From the NCBI GenBank assembly GCA_946481135.1, contig CAMLMQ010000178.1, forward strand, positions 1 through 5,915: 5,915 nucleotides of DNA. Direction: 5' to 3'. A model generated the notes under the pieces. The model was given only the letters and a program-made list of their open reading frames with translations, was not told the origin of the DNA and did no database searches. The stretch comes from an uncultured Microbacteriaceae bacterium. Its GTDB lineage: Bacteria; Actinomycetota; Actinomycetes; Actinomycetales; Microbacteriaceae. Both the position numbers and the translations under genes were made by a program. How positions within the stretch are numbered: position 1 is the first letter of the stretch; each line of letters begins with the position of its first letter. This document shows positions 1-5,915 of the stretch, in pieces.

Positions 1-908
1 CGCACGTCGGGCTTGTCGATGCCCATGCCGAACGCGATCGTCGCGACCATCACGACGCCGTCCTCGCGTAGGAACCGCGACTGGTTGCGCGACCGAACCG
101 TCGCGTCGAGGCCCGCGTGATACGGGAGGGCCGGGATGCCCTCGGCGACGAGCGCGTCGGCGGTCTTCTCGACGCTCGCCCGGGACAGGCAGTAGACGAT
201 GCCCGCGTCGCCGGGGTGCTCCGACCGGATGAGCGACAGCAGCTGCGCGAGGGGTTGGTTCTTCGGCTCGATGCGGTACTGGATGTTGGGCCGGTCGAAC
301 GACGACACGAACCACTCCGCGTCGCGGAGGTCGAGACGCTGCGCGATCTCGGCGCGCGTCGCCTCGGTCGCGGTCGCGGTGAGCGCGATGCGCGGCACGT
401 CGGGCCACCGCTCGTGCAGCACCGAGAGCGCGAGGTAGTCGGGCCGGAAGTCGTGGCCCCACTGGGAGACGCAGTGCGCCTCGTCGATCGCGAACAACGC
501 GACGTCGACGCGGTCGAGCAGCGCGAGCGTCTGCTGCAGCTTGAGCCGCTCGGGGGCGAGGTAGAGAAGGTCGATCTCGCCCGCGAGGAGGGCCGTCTCG
601 ACGCGGTGGCGCTCGGCGGCGTCCTGCGTCGAATTGAGGAACGCCGCCCGCACGCCGACGGCGGAGAGGGCATCCACCTGGTCCTGCATGAGCGCGATGA
701 GCGGCGACACGACGACGCCCGTTCCCGACCGCACGAGGGCCGGGATCTGGTAGCACAGCGACTTGCCGCCACCCGTCGGCATGAGCACGAGGGCATCCCC
801 GCCGGCGACCAGTCGATCGATGATCTGCGCCTGCTGCCCGCGGAAGTCGGCGTACCCGAAGACCCGACGCAACACGTCGAGGGGCTGCTCGGGCGCCGCG
901 GTCGTCAT
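1..908 (-). CDS. recQ: RecQ-family ATP-dependent DNA helicase, N-terminal part (C-terminus beyond window)
   Basis: This is a superfamily 2, 3'-to-5' DNA helicase of the RecQ family, a cytoplasmic enzyme of recombination and replication-fork repair. The 302 visible residues cover helicase lobe 1 and most of lobe 2. Motif 0 is FRGQQ (22-26). Walker A is TGGGKS (45-50). The DEAH box is at 142-145 and is followed by Cys146. The aromatic-rich loop [10 protein letters not shown] (149-158) is diagnostic of RecQ. Motif III is TATAT (177-181). Motif IV lies around IVYC (237-240), and motif V is FGMGIDKP (293-300). No motif is damaged. The zinc-binding, winged-helix and any HRDC domains lie off the left edge, so it cannot be seen whether this is a long or short RecQ. 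The ATG at 906-908 is supported by AGGGTGA (914-920) five bases upstream and by the normal distance from the start to motif 0. It lies 78 bp downstream of the secreted nuclease gene on the same strand, with a hairpin between them. Confidence 0.96.
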   Translation of the reverse strand, partial: MTTAAPEQPLDVLRRVFGYADFRGQQAQIIDRLVAGGDALVLMPTGGGKSLCYQIPALVRSGTGVVVSPLIALMQDQVDALSAVGVRAAFLNSTQDAAERHRVETALLAGEIDLLYLAPERLKLQQTLALLDRVDVALFAIDEAHCVSQWGHDFRPDYLALSVLHERWPDVPRIALTATATEATRAEIAQRLDLRDAEWFVSSFDRPNIQYRIEPKNQPLAQLLSLIRSEHPGDAGIVYCLSRASVEKTADALVAEGIPALPYHAGLDATVRSRNQSRFLREDGVVMVATIAFGMGIDKPDV

Positions 909-935
909 GCCGTTCACCCTACGTGGGCCGACCGA

Positions 936-969
936 CCGACGGCCGCGCCGGGGAGGGCGCGACCGTCGG
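936..969 (-). terminator. Intergenic hairpin, probable terminator or attenuator after the nuclease/nucleotidase gene
   Basis: Two 14-base arms (936-949 and 956-969) flank a 6-base loop (950-955). The only non-Watson-Crick position is 943/962. It is a C/A mismatch in a plus-strand transcript but a G-U wobble in a minus-strand transcript, so the stem is fully paired only in the direction of the flanking genes. It starts 17 bases past the stop codon of the secreted nuclease gene. There is no U-tract after it, as is common for hairpin terminators in high-GC actinobacteria, so termination is inferred. It ends 15 bases before the recQ ribosome binding site and could instead limit read-through into recQ. 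Confidence 0.5.
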
Positions 970-986
970 ATCGGGCTGGGGAGGAC

Positions 987-3900
987 TCAGTAGGCCAGCA
1001 CGAGCGTCACGGTGCGGGACGACTCGTACCCACCGTCGCCGTCGAACCGCACCGACAGCAGGTGGATGCCGCGGTTCAGCTTCCCGGTCGGGATCTCGAC
1101 GCGCCCGTTGTCGGCGGCCGTCATCTCGACGGTGCCGACCGGGGTGCGCCCGTCGAGCAGCGTCACGGTGCCGACGGGCGCCGAGCCGTCGTCGGCCCGC
1201 ACCCACACCTGCACGTCGACGCTCGACCCGCGCTTCACGAGCAGCCGGTCGGGCCAGGCGAGCATCGCCGTGTCGACGGGCTCTGAGACGACCGGCTCCT
1301 GCACGGTGATCGGCACGCCGATCTCGGTGCCGCCCGGGCCCGTCACGGTGAGCGTCTGCTCGCCCGCCGCATCCTCGGGGATCGTGAAGGTGACCGTCGC
1401 CGCACCCTGCTCGTCGAACGCGTCGGTGATCGCGAAGGTCACCGGCGCGGTGCCGAGCACCTCGTCGCCGAGCAGCACCGCCGCCTCGCCGACCTCCGGA
1501 CCAGCCTGGCTGAACAGCAGCGACGACAGCTCGGCCGTCACCTCCTCGCCGGGCGCGTACCCGTCGGCGGATGCCGGCGCCGAAAGCCGCACGCCGACCG
1601 ACCGCTGGGCGAGGTCGGGGGTCACGGGGGTGTTCGCCCCGATGTAGTCGACGAACGCCGTGAGGTCGATGCGACCCGAGTCGGCCCGGTTCGCGCCCTC
1701 GGCGAGGGTGACGAAATTGTCGCCGCCCGACGCGAGGAACGAGTTCGTCACGACCGTGATCACCTGGTCGTCGGTCACGAGCTCGCCGTCGAGGTACATC
1801 GCGACGATGCGCTCGCCGGCCGCCGCCGTCGGGTCGTAGACGTACTCGAACCCGTCGGAGACGCCGAGCTTCAGGAACGGACGGCTGCCGCCGGCGGGCT
1901 GCCACTGCTCCTCGAGCACCTGGCGCAGCTGCTCGCCGCTCAACTCCATCGTCACGAGGGTGTTGGCGAACGGCTGCACGAGCGCCGCCTCCTGATAGGT
2001 GACGTTGCCCGCCGGGTCGTTCTCGCCCGTGCCCTCATAGACCAGGTCGGCTCGGATGCCGCCCGGGTTCATCAGGGCGAGCTCGGTGCCGAGATCCTGC
2101 GTCGCCGCGAGCTGGGCGTCGGCGATCAGGTTGCCGAGCGTCGACTCCCCGCCGCGGTTCTCCGTCGTGCCGTTCGACTGCACGGCGCGCGTGATGTCGG
2201 TCGACACCTCGCCGAGCGAGACACCCCCGAGCTCCGCGGCCACCGCGACCGCCTCCACGACGATCTCGGCGACGACCGGGTCGGGGGTGAAGGGATCCTC
2301 GGCGCGCACGACCGGCAGCACCTCGGAACCGATCGAGATCAGCTCGCCGGTCGTCGGGTCGACGACGATCGTCGTGTGCCCGTAGGCGATGCCGTACTCG
2401 CCCGACATGATCACCGGGCGGGTGCGGTCGGTGCCCGGGATGGGGGCATCCACGTCGTACTGCAGGTGCGTGTGACCCGACACGATCGCGTCGATGTCGG
2501 CGCTCGCCTCGGTGACGATCTCGCCGAACGCGGTGTCGGGATCCGTCACGCTGTCGACCGTCGCTGAACCCTCGTGCACGAGGAGGATGATGACATCCGC
2601 CTCGCCGTTCGCGGGGTCGCCGTCGGAGAGGTCGGCCGCGACGCGGTTCACCTCGGGCACGATCGGGCGCACCTCGAGGGTGTCGATACCGCTCGGGCTC
2701 ACGAGCGACGGCAGCTCCTCGGTGACGGCACCGACGAATCCGATCGACACGCCGCCCGTCTCGACGACGTGGTACTCGTCGTACGCCGGTTCGCCCGAGT
2801 CGCGGTCATAGAGGTTCGCCGCGAGGTAGGGCCAGTCGGCCTCGTCGAGCACGCGGCCGTCGACATCCGCGCGGCCCTGATCGAACTCGTGGTTGCCGAA
2901 CGACGACACGTCGAGCCCCATCGCGTTGAGCGCGTCGATCGTCGGCTGATCCTCCTGGATGAACGAGGTGAACGTCGACGCGCCGATCAGGTCGCCGGCG
3001 GCGGCGAAGATCGTGTTCGGGTTGCGGGCCTCGTACCAATCGACCATGCCGCCCAGCAGGGCCGCGCCCGCGACCGGCGGCGCCGACTCGAGCCGTCCGT
3101 GGAAGTCGTTGATCGTCAGCAGGTCGACCGTCACCGGCTGCGCGTCGCCGCTCACGCCGACGAGCACGGGGTCGTGGTCGCTCGACCGGAACGGCGTGCC
3201 CGCCTCGGTCGCACCGTACGGGTAGCCGCGGTCGCCCCACTCCGGCGCGTTGATGCCCCACACGCCGTAGCCGGTGATCGCGGACGCGAGCGACGGCGAC
3301 GCGAGTGCGTGGTCGAGCGAGCCCAGCTGTCCGTCGAAGGTGTAGGTCTCCTGGTCCGGGGCGTACTGCGAGCCGAGATCGACGAAGCCGCCCGCCTCGA
3401 AGGCCTGGATCGGGTCCTCCTCGGAGTAGGCGTTGAAGTCGCCGAGCAGCAGCACGTCGGGGCCGCGCTCAGGGTCCGCCGCGAGCTCCGCGCTGAACGC
3501 CGCGAGGCGCTGCGCCTGCGCGACGCGCTCGGCGTTGAAAAAGCCCTGCCCGTCCTCGGGCTGCGGGGCGTCGGGGTCGTCCTCCGGCGGGCTCTTCGAC
3601 TTGAAGTGGTTCGAGATCACGGTCACGACGCGCGAGCCGACCTCGAAGGTCTGCCCGATCGGCACGCGGGCGTCGGCCCACACCGGGTCGACATCCGCGA
3701 AGCTGTCGCCGACGGGGGTCACCGAGCCCGGCGTGAAGATGATGCCGGTCGTGATGACGTCGTTCGCCCCGGGCACCGTGAGCGCGTCGGGGGTCGGCAC
3801 GAAGTCCCACGTGCCGGGACCCTCCGCGGCGTTGAGGGCGTCGACGAGCGCGCCGATCGCCTCGTCGACGGGGGCGCCGAACTCGACGTTGTTCTCGAGC

Positions 3901-4985
3901 TCCTGCAGCGCCACGACATCCGCGTCGAGGCCGACGATCGCGGCGACGAGCTTCGAGAGCTGGGTCGCGTACTGCTCAGGGGTGTCGGCGCCGCGGGCGT
4001 CCGGGCTCTCCGAGCCGAGCGTCGTGAAGAAGTTGAGCGCGTTGAACGACGCGAAGGTCGCGTCGCCGCCGACCTCGGGTGCCGCCTCGGGGCGCGGGTT
4101 CGTCGTCGTCCAACCGGGCTTGTAGTCGGCCGGGCTCGCGTCGGTGATCGGCACCTGCGGCAGCAGACGCCAGTCGGAGAACCCGAACCCGAGCACGTAC
4201 GGCGCGGCCGACGGCACGAGCTCGTCGCCGATGCGCACGACCTCGTCGCGGGTCAGATACGGCTGCTCGCCGACGTGGGCCGAGTTGGTCACCTGGATGC
4301 TGTAGCCGTCGTCGAGCAGGATGCGGCGGGCGGCGTTGGCGGCCGCGATCGCGACCGCGTCGGCGCTGCCCGCATCCGCGACCTCGGTCGGCTGCGTCTG
4401 CGTGCCGCCCGCGCTCAGCCAGAGCGTGCCGAAGTTGTAGGCCTGGTGGGTGGAGGTCAGGGCGTACGTGCCCGTCGGCGCGACGAGCATCCCCTCGTAC
4501 TGCTCGCGGTCGGCGCCGACGACGGAGTCGGGCAGCGGCACGGGCTCGGGCAGCGGCTGCCCCGACTCGACGAACTCGTGCGCGGCGGCCGTCGTCGCCG
4601 AGAGCTGCGACTGCCCCTGGAATTCGGCGACCGTGCCGGTGACCCGCACGAGGTCGCCGATCGCACGGCCCGGATCGTTGTTGCCGAAGAACACGAAGAT
4701 GCCGTCGGAGGCGCCGGGCGTCGCATCCTCACCGGATCCGCCCGAGCCGGGCGTCTGCAGGTAGTACCCGCGGTAGTTGCTCGGCGCCGCGTAGTAGGCG
4801 GTGATGACGCCCTCGACGGTGACCGTCGAGCCGAGGCCGACCGCCTCCGGACCGGTGCCCTGCACCGACGCGATGGGGACGGGATCGGCGGCCCAGGCCG
4901 GGGAGACCCCGACGAGGGCGAGTGCGGCGGCGATGAGGCCGGCGAGGGCCGTGCGGACGAGGTGACGCGAGGGCGAACCCGACAT
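987..4985 (-). CDS. Secreted ExeM/NucH-type nuclease fused to a UshA-like 5'-nucleotidase, with C-terminal Ig-like modules
   Basis: A complete 1332-residue exported protein predicted to cut extracellular nucleic acid and dephosphorylate the nucleotides. Residues 1-32 form a Sec signal peptide (basic start, hydrophobic core, likely cleavage after AWA). An OB-like domain follows (about 53-133), then an ExeM-type linker region. The endonuclease/exonuclease/phosphatase domain (about 309-612) has N315, QELE with E362, SNHFKSK with H460, GDFN with D516 and N518, LDH with D558, and SDHDP with D603 and H604. The calcineurin-like metallophosphatase domain (about 620-870) has NDFHG (D627, H629), GD665, GNHEFD (N698, H699, D702), H804 and GHTH (H838, H840). 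The 5'-nucleotidase C-terminal domain (about 900-1120) has NPGGIR (N973, R978), F1046 and GGDNF (D1089, F1091), which in UshA relatives hold the nucleoside. Two Ig-like modules end the protein (about 1130-1228 and 1232-1332). All catalytic residues appear present. There is no cysteine, LPXTG motif or C-terminal membrane segment, so release to the medium is likely. The ATG is set by the signal peptide and by GGAG (4995-4998), nine bases upstream. Joint ExeM-nucleotidase proteins are known in actinobacteria; substrate details are inferred. Confidence 0.94.
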   Translation of the reverse strand: MSGSPSRHLVRTALAGLIAAALALVGVSPAWAADPVPIASVQGTGPEAVGLGSTVTVEGVITAYYAAPSNYRGYYLQTPGSGGSGEDATPGASDGIFVFFGNNDPGRAIGDLVRVTGTVAEFQGQSQLSATTAAAHEFVESGQPLPEPVPLPDSVVGADREQYEGMLVAPTGTYALTSTHQAYNFGTLWLSAGGTQTQPTEVADAGSADAVAIAAANAARRILLDDGYSIQVTNSAHVGEQPYLTRDEVVRIGDELVPSAAPYVLGFGFSDWRLLPQVPITDASPADYKPGWTTTNPRPEAAPEVGGDATFASFNALNFFTTLGSESPDARGADTPEQYATQLSKLVAAIVGLDADVVALQELENNVEFGAPVDEAIGALVDALNAAEGPGTWDFVPTPDALTVPGANDVITTGIIFTPGSVTPVGDSFADVDPVWADARVPIGQTFEVGSRVVTVISNHFKSKSPPEDDPDAPQPEDGQGFFNAERVAQAQRLAAFSAELAADPERGPDVLLLGDFNAYSEEDPIQAFEAGGFVDLGSQYAPDQETYTFDGQLGSLDHALASPSLASAITGYGVWGINAPEWGDRGYPYGATEAGTPFRSSDHDPVLVGVSGDAQPVTVDLLTINDFHGRLESAPPVAGAALLGGMVDWYEARNPNTIFAAAGDLIGASTFTSFIQEDQPTIDALNAMGLDVSSFGNHEFDQGRADVDGRVLDEADWPYLAANLYDRDSGEPAYDEYHVVETGGVSIGFVGAVTEELPSLVSPSGIDTLEVRPIVPEVNRVAADLSDGDPANGEADVIILLVHEGSATVDSVTDPDTAFGEIVTEASADIDAIVSGHTHLQYDVDAPIPGTDRTRPVIMSGEYGIAYGHTTIVVDPTTGELISIGSEVLPVVRAEDPFTPDPVVAEIVVEAVAVAAELGGVSLGEVSTDITRAVQSNGTTENRGGESTLGNLIADAQLAATQDLGTELALMNPGGIRADLVYEGTGENDPAGNVTYQEAALVQPFANTLVTMELSGEQLRQVLEEQWQPAGGSRPFLKLGVSDGFEYVYDPTAAAGERIVAMYLDGELVTDDQVITVVTNSFLASGGDNFVTLAEGANRADSGRIDLTAFVDYIGANTPVTPDLAQRSVGVRLSAPASADGYAPGEEVTAELSSLLFSQAGPEVGEAAVLLGDEVLGTAPVTFAITDAFDEQGAATVTFTIPEDAAGEQTLTVTGPGGTEIGVPITVQEPVVSEPVDTAMLAWPDRLLVKRGSSVDVQVWVRADDGSAPVGTVTLLDGRTPVGTVEMTAADNGRVEIPTGKLNRGIHLLSVRFDGDGGYESSRTVTLVLAY

Positions 4986-5054
4986 GTGGTGCTGCTCCGT
5001 GTGATCGAGAAGCGGGTGGCTTCGAGAGGCGGTGCGTCGGCGTCGGGTCGCTCG

Positions 5055-5071
5055 ACCCCCGTTCGGGGGGT
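5055..5071 (-). other. GC hairpin at the predicted 5' end of the nuclease/nucleotidase mRNA
   Basis: A perfect 6-bp stem (5055-5060 with 5066-5071; five G-C pairs and one A-T) encloses a 5-base loop. On the minus-strand transcript it reads ACCCCC-CGAAC-GGGGGT. If the proposed promoter is right and transcription starts near 5074, this hairpin begins within about four bases of the mRNA 5' end. Hairpins placed there can protect an mRNA from 5'-dependent decay, but that role is inferred. It is too far from the ribosome binding site (4995-4998) to block it directly. Confidence 0.4.
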
Positions 5072-5080
5072 GCGCTGCTC

Positions 5081-5110
5081 ACCATAAGCACGGCGCCCGC
5101 GATTCGCCAA
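5081..5110 (-). promoter_or_regulatory. Candidate sigma-70-type promoter for the nuclease/nucleotidase gene
   Basis: On the minus strand, TTGGCG (5105-5110) can serve as the -35 element and TATGGT (5081-5086) as the -10, with an 18-bp spacer. Each matches the housekeeping consensus at four of six positions. TATGGT is one of few AT-leaning hexamers in a very GC-rich gap. Transcription would start near 5074 and leave a leader of about 90 bases before the ATG. The PHO-box-like repeat lies about 52-73 bases upstream of that start, a usual place for an activator. Confidence 0.45.
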
Positions 5111-5125
5111 GCATCGGTTGCGGAT

Positions 5126-5147
5126 GTTCAGCGCACGTTCACCGGCG
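5126..5147 (+). promoter_or_regulatory. PHO-box-like 11-bp direct repeat (candidate PhoP operator)
   Basis: Two adjacent 11-base units, GTTCAGCGCAC (5126-5136) and GTTCACCGGCG (5137-5147), share GTTCA at the same helical phase. Streptomyces PhoP binds PHO boxes built of 11-bp direct repeat units with a conserved GTTCACC-like core. The second unit has the full core and the first has GTTCA. The site lies between divergent promoters, upstream of the -35 of the nuclease/nucleotidase gene and across the -35 region of the transporter gene. It ends 10 bp before the proposed transporter -10. The flanking secreted phosphatase is a typical Pho-regulon function. No phoP or phoR gene is visible here, and GTTCACC also occurs singly at 912-918 and 2646-2652, so chance is possible. 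Confidence 0.4.
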
Positions 5148-5157
5148 GCGGCGCCGC

Positions 5158-5163
5158 TAGCGT
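5158..5163 (+). promoter_or_regulatory. -10 element of a likely leaderless promoter for the EamA transporter
   Basis: TAGCGT fits the TANNNT form of actinobacterial -10 elements. It lies six bases before the GTG start codon at 5170, so transcription would start at or next to the first codon and give a leaderless mRNA. No Shine-Dalgarno sequence is visible before this GTG, which agrees. The -35 region has no good consensus match (ACGTTC at 5135-5140 at 17-bp spacing). It overlaps the PHO-box-like repeat, so the promoter may depend on an activator. Confidence 0.5.
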
Positions 5164-5169
5164 GGATCC

Positions 5170-5915
5170 GTGCTGGCGATCGTCGTGGGCCTGGCGAGCG
5201 CCCTCACCTACGGCGTCGCCGACTTCTTCGGCGGGCTTGCCGCGAAGCGCACGGCGTCCGTCGTCGTCACCGCGCTCGCCGCCGTCGTCGGGCTGGCCGT
5301 GCTGCTGCCGTTCGCGCTGCTCATGCCCGCGCGGGTCTCGGCCGAGGCGTTCCTCTGGGGAGGGCTCAGCGGACTCACCGGGGCCGCCGCGATCTTCCTG
5401 CTCTACGCCGCGCTCGCGATCGGGCCGATGAGCATCCTCTCCCCACTGACCGCCGTGCTCTCCGCGCTCGTGCCCATGACGTGGGGACTCGTCGGCGGCG
5501 AGCGGCTGCCCTGGTGGGGCTACCCGGCGCTCGGCGGGGTGCTCGTCGCGATCGTGCTCGTCGGGTTCGTGCCCGAGAAGGGCGCCGTGCGACCCCGACT
5601 GCGCGGCATCCTCTACGCCGTCGGATCGGGTCTGCTCATCGGGGCGTTCTTCATCCTGGTCGACCAGGCGCCCGACGACTCGGGGCTCTACCCGCTCGTC
5701 GGCAACCGCGGGGTGAGCGGCGTGCTGCTGCTGATCGTGGTCGCGGTGCTCGTGGTGCGCGCGCGGGGTCGGGGGGCGCGGGCGTTCCCGGGGCTGCGGG
5801 GGGCGCTGCCCGTGATCGTCGCGTGCGGGGTGGCCGATGCGCTCGCCAACGTGCTCATCCTCACGGGGCTCCGGATGGGCGACCTCACCGTCATGAGCGT
5901 GCTCGCCGCCCTCTA
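5170..5915 (+). CDS. EamA/DMT-superfamily membrane transporter, truncated at the right edge
   Basis: An inner-membrane carrier of the drug/metabolite transporter superfamily. Its 248 visible residues are nearly all hydrophobic helices, at about 1-22, 31-53, 61-80, 88-110, 115-134, 146-164, 176-196, 213-232 and the start of another at 239. Typical EamA positions include ALAIGPMSILSPLTAVLSAL (81-100), with the GGERLPWW turn (109-116) that precedes helix 5. The N-terminal YGVADFFGG (14-22) is common in actinobacterial EamA proteins. Family members are usually about 280-300 residues with ten helices, so only the last helix or so is missing. The GTG at 5170-5172 is the preferred start: an in-frame TAG at 5158-5160 rules out a longer protein, and a -10 element sits just upstream. 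Substrate and direction of transport cannot be read from sequence; EamA relatives move amino acids, metabolites or drugs. It is divergent from the nuclease/nucleotidase gene and shares its 184-bp control region. Confidence 0.9.
   Translation, partial: MLAIVVGLASALTYGVADFFGGLAAKRTASVVVTALAAVVGLAVLLPFALLMPARVSAEAFLWGGLSGLTGAAAIFLLYAALAIGPMSILSPLTAVLSALVPMTWGLVGGERLPWWGYPALGGVLVAIVLVGFVPEKGAVRPRLRGILYAVGSGLLIGAFFILVDQAPDDSGLYPLVGNRGVSGVLLLIVVAVLVVRARGRGARAFPGLRGALPVIVACGVADALANVLILTGLRMGDLTVMSVLAAL

Noticed and set aside
912..918. GTTCACC just upstream of recQ as a PHO box
   Set aside because: There is only one unit, with no second repeat 11 bp away, and it overlaps the recQ ribosome binding site on the other strand. 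The same heptamer also occurs inside coding sequence at 2646-2652.
929..942. Short tandem GACC-like repeats after recQ
   Set aside because: Three imperfect 4-base units are too few for a meaningful tandem repeat and overlap the hairpin arm, which explains them.
117..1286. Long plus-strand open frame across recQ and the intergenic hairpin
   Set aside because: It is antisense to clear RecQ motifs and to the end of the nucleotidase gene, crosses a terminator-like hairpin, and has an Arg-rich composition without any known domain.
987..4985. A frameshift or artificial join between the nuclease and nucleotidase halves
   Set aside because: The frame is open from signal peptide to stop, with motifs of both enzymes in order and a short natural linker (about 612-620). 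Known actinobacterial relatives share this arrangement.
2574..5087. Very long open frame on the plus strand, antisense to the nuclease/nucleotidase gene
   Set aside because: Its translation is Arg-, Val-, Asp- and Gly-rich low-complexity sequence with no recognisable domain. Such frames arise opposite real genes in GC-rich DNA because stop codons are rare. The minus-strand frame has a signal peptide and many catalytic motifs.
5148..5157. Perfect 10-bp palindrome GCGGCGCCGC as an operator
   Set aside because: It consists only of G and C in a run of GGC triplets, which readily gives chance palindromes at this base composition, and I see no second copy near the other promoter.
1..5915. CRISPR array, tRNA, rRNA, insertion sequence or prophage
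   Set aside because: I saw no regularly spaced repeats, no tRNA-like cloverleaf in the gaps, no transposase or phage protein motifs, and no composition break; the coding sequences occupy all but 262 bases.

Overview
The window is very GC-rich (roughly 70% by eye) and holds three protein genes. Two are cut by the window edges. Codon use, the leaderless-looking GTG start, and the protein families suggest a high-GC actinobacterium, most likely Microbacteriaceae. That family placement is an inference, because no marker gene is complete here.

Layout. Positions 1-908 (minus strand) carry the N-terminal 302 residues of a RecQ-type DNA helicase; its C-terminus lies beyond the left edge. A 78-bp gap (909-986) holds the recQ ribosome binding site and a strong hairpin (936-969). 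Positions 987-4985 (minus) encode one complete secreted protein of 1332 residues. It joins an ExeM/NucH-type extracellular nuclease (OB-like domain plus endonuclease/exonuclease/phosphatase domain) to a complete UshA-like 5'-nucleotidase and two C-terminal Ig-like modules. A 184-bp divergent intergenic region (4986-5169) holds candidate promoters for both flanking genes, a 5'-leader hairpin, and an 11-bp direct repeat resembling the PHO box of actinobacteria. Positions 5170 to the right edge (plus) encode most of an EamA/DMT-family membrane transporter.

How the parts may work together. The large protein has the catalytic residues to cut extracellular nucleic acid and then remove phosphate from the released nucleotides, so one polypeptide could turn environmental DNA into nucleosides and inorganic phosphate. 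The PHO-box-like repeat upstream would fit control by phosphate starvation. The transporter shares that control region, but its substrate cannot be read from the sequence. recQ lies downstream on the same strand as the nuclease; the hairpin between them suggests separate or attenuated transcription rather than a shared function.

I found no RNA genes, CRISPR arrays, insertion sequences or prophage genes. The most interesting signals are the regulatory region, the fused nuclease/nucleotidase, and a frame-independent excess of the hexamer GCATCC/GGATGC. No wholly new system is demonstrated.
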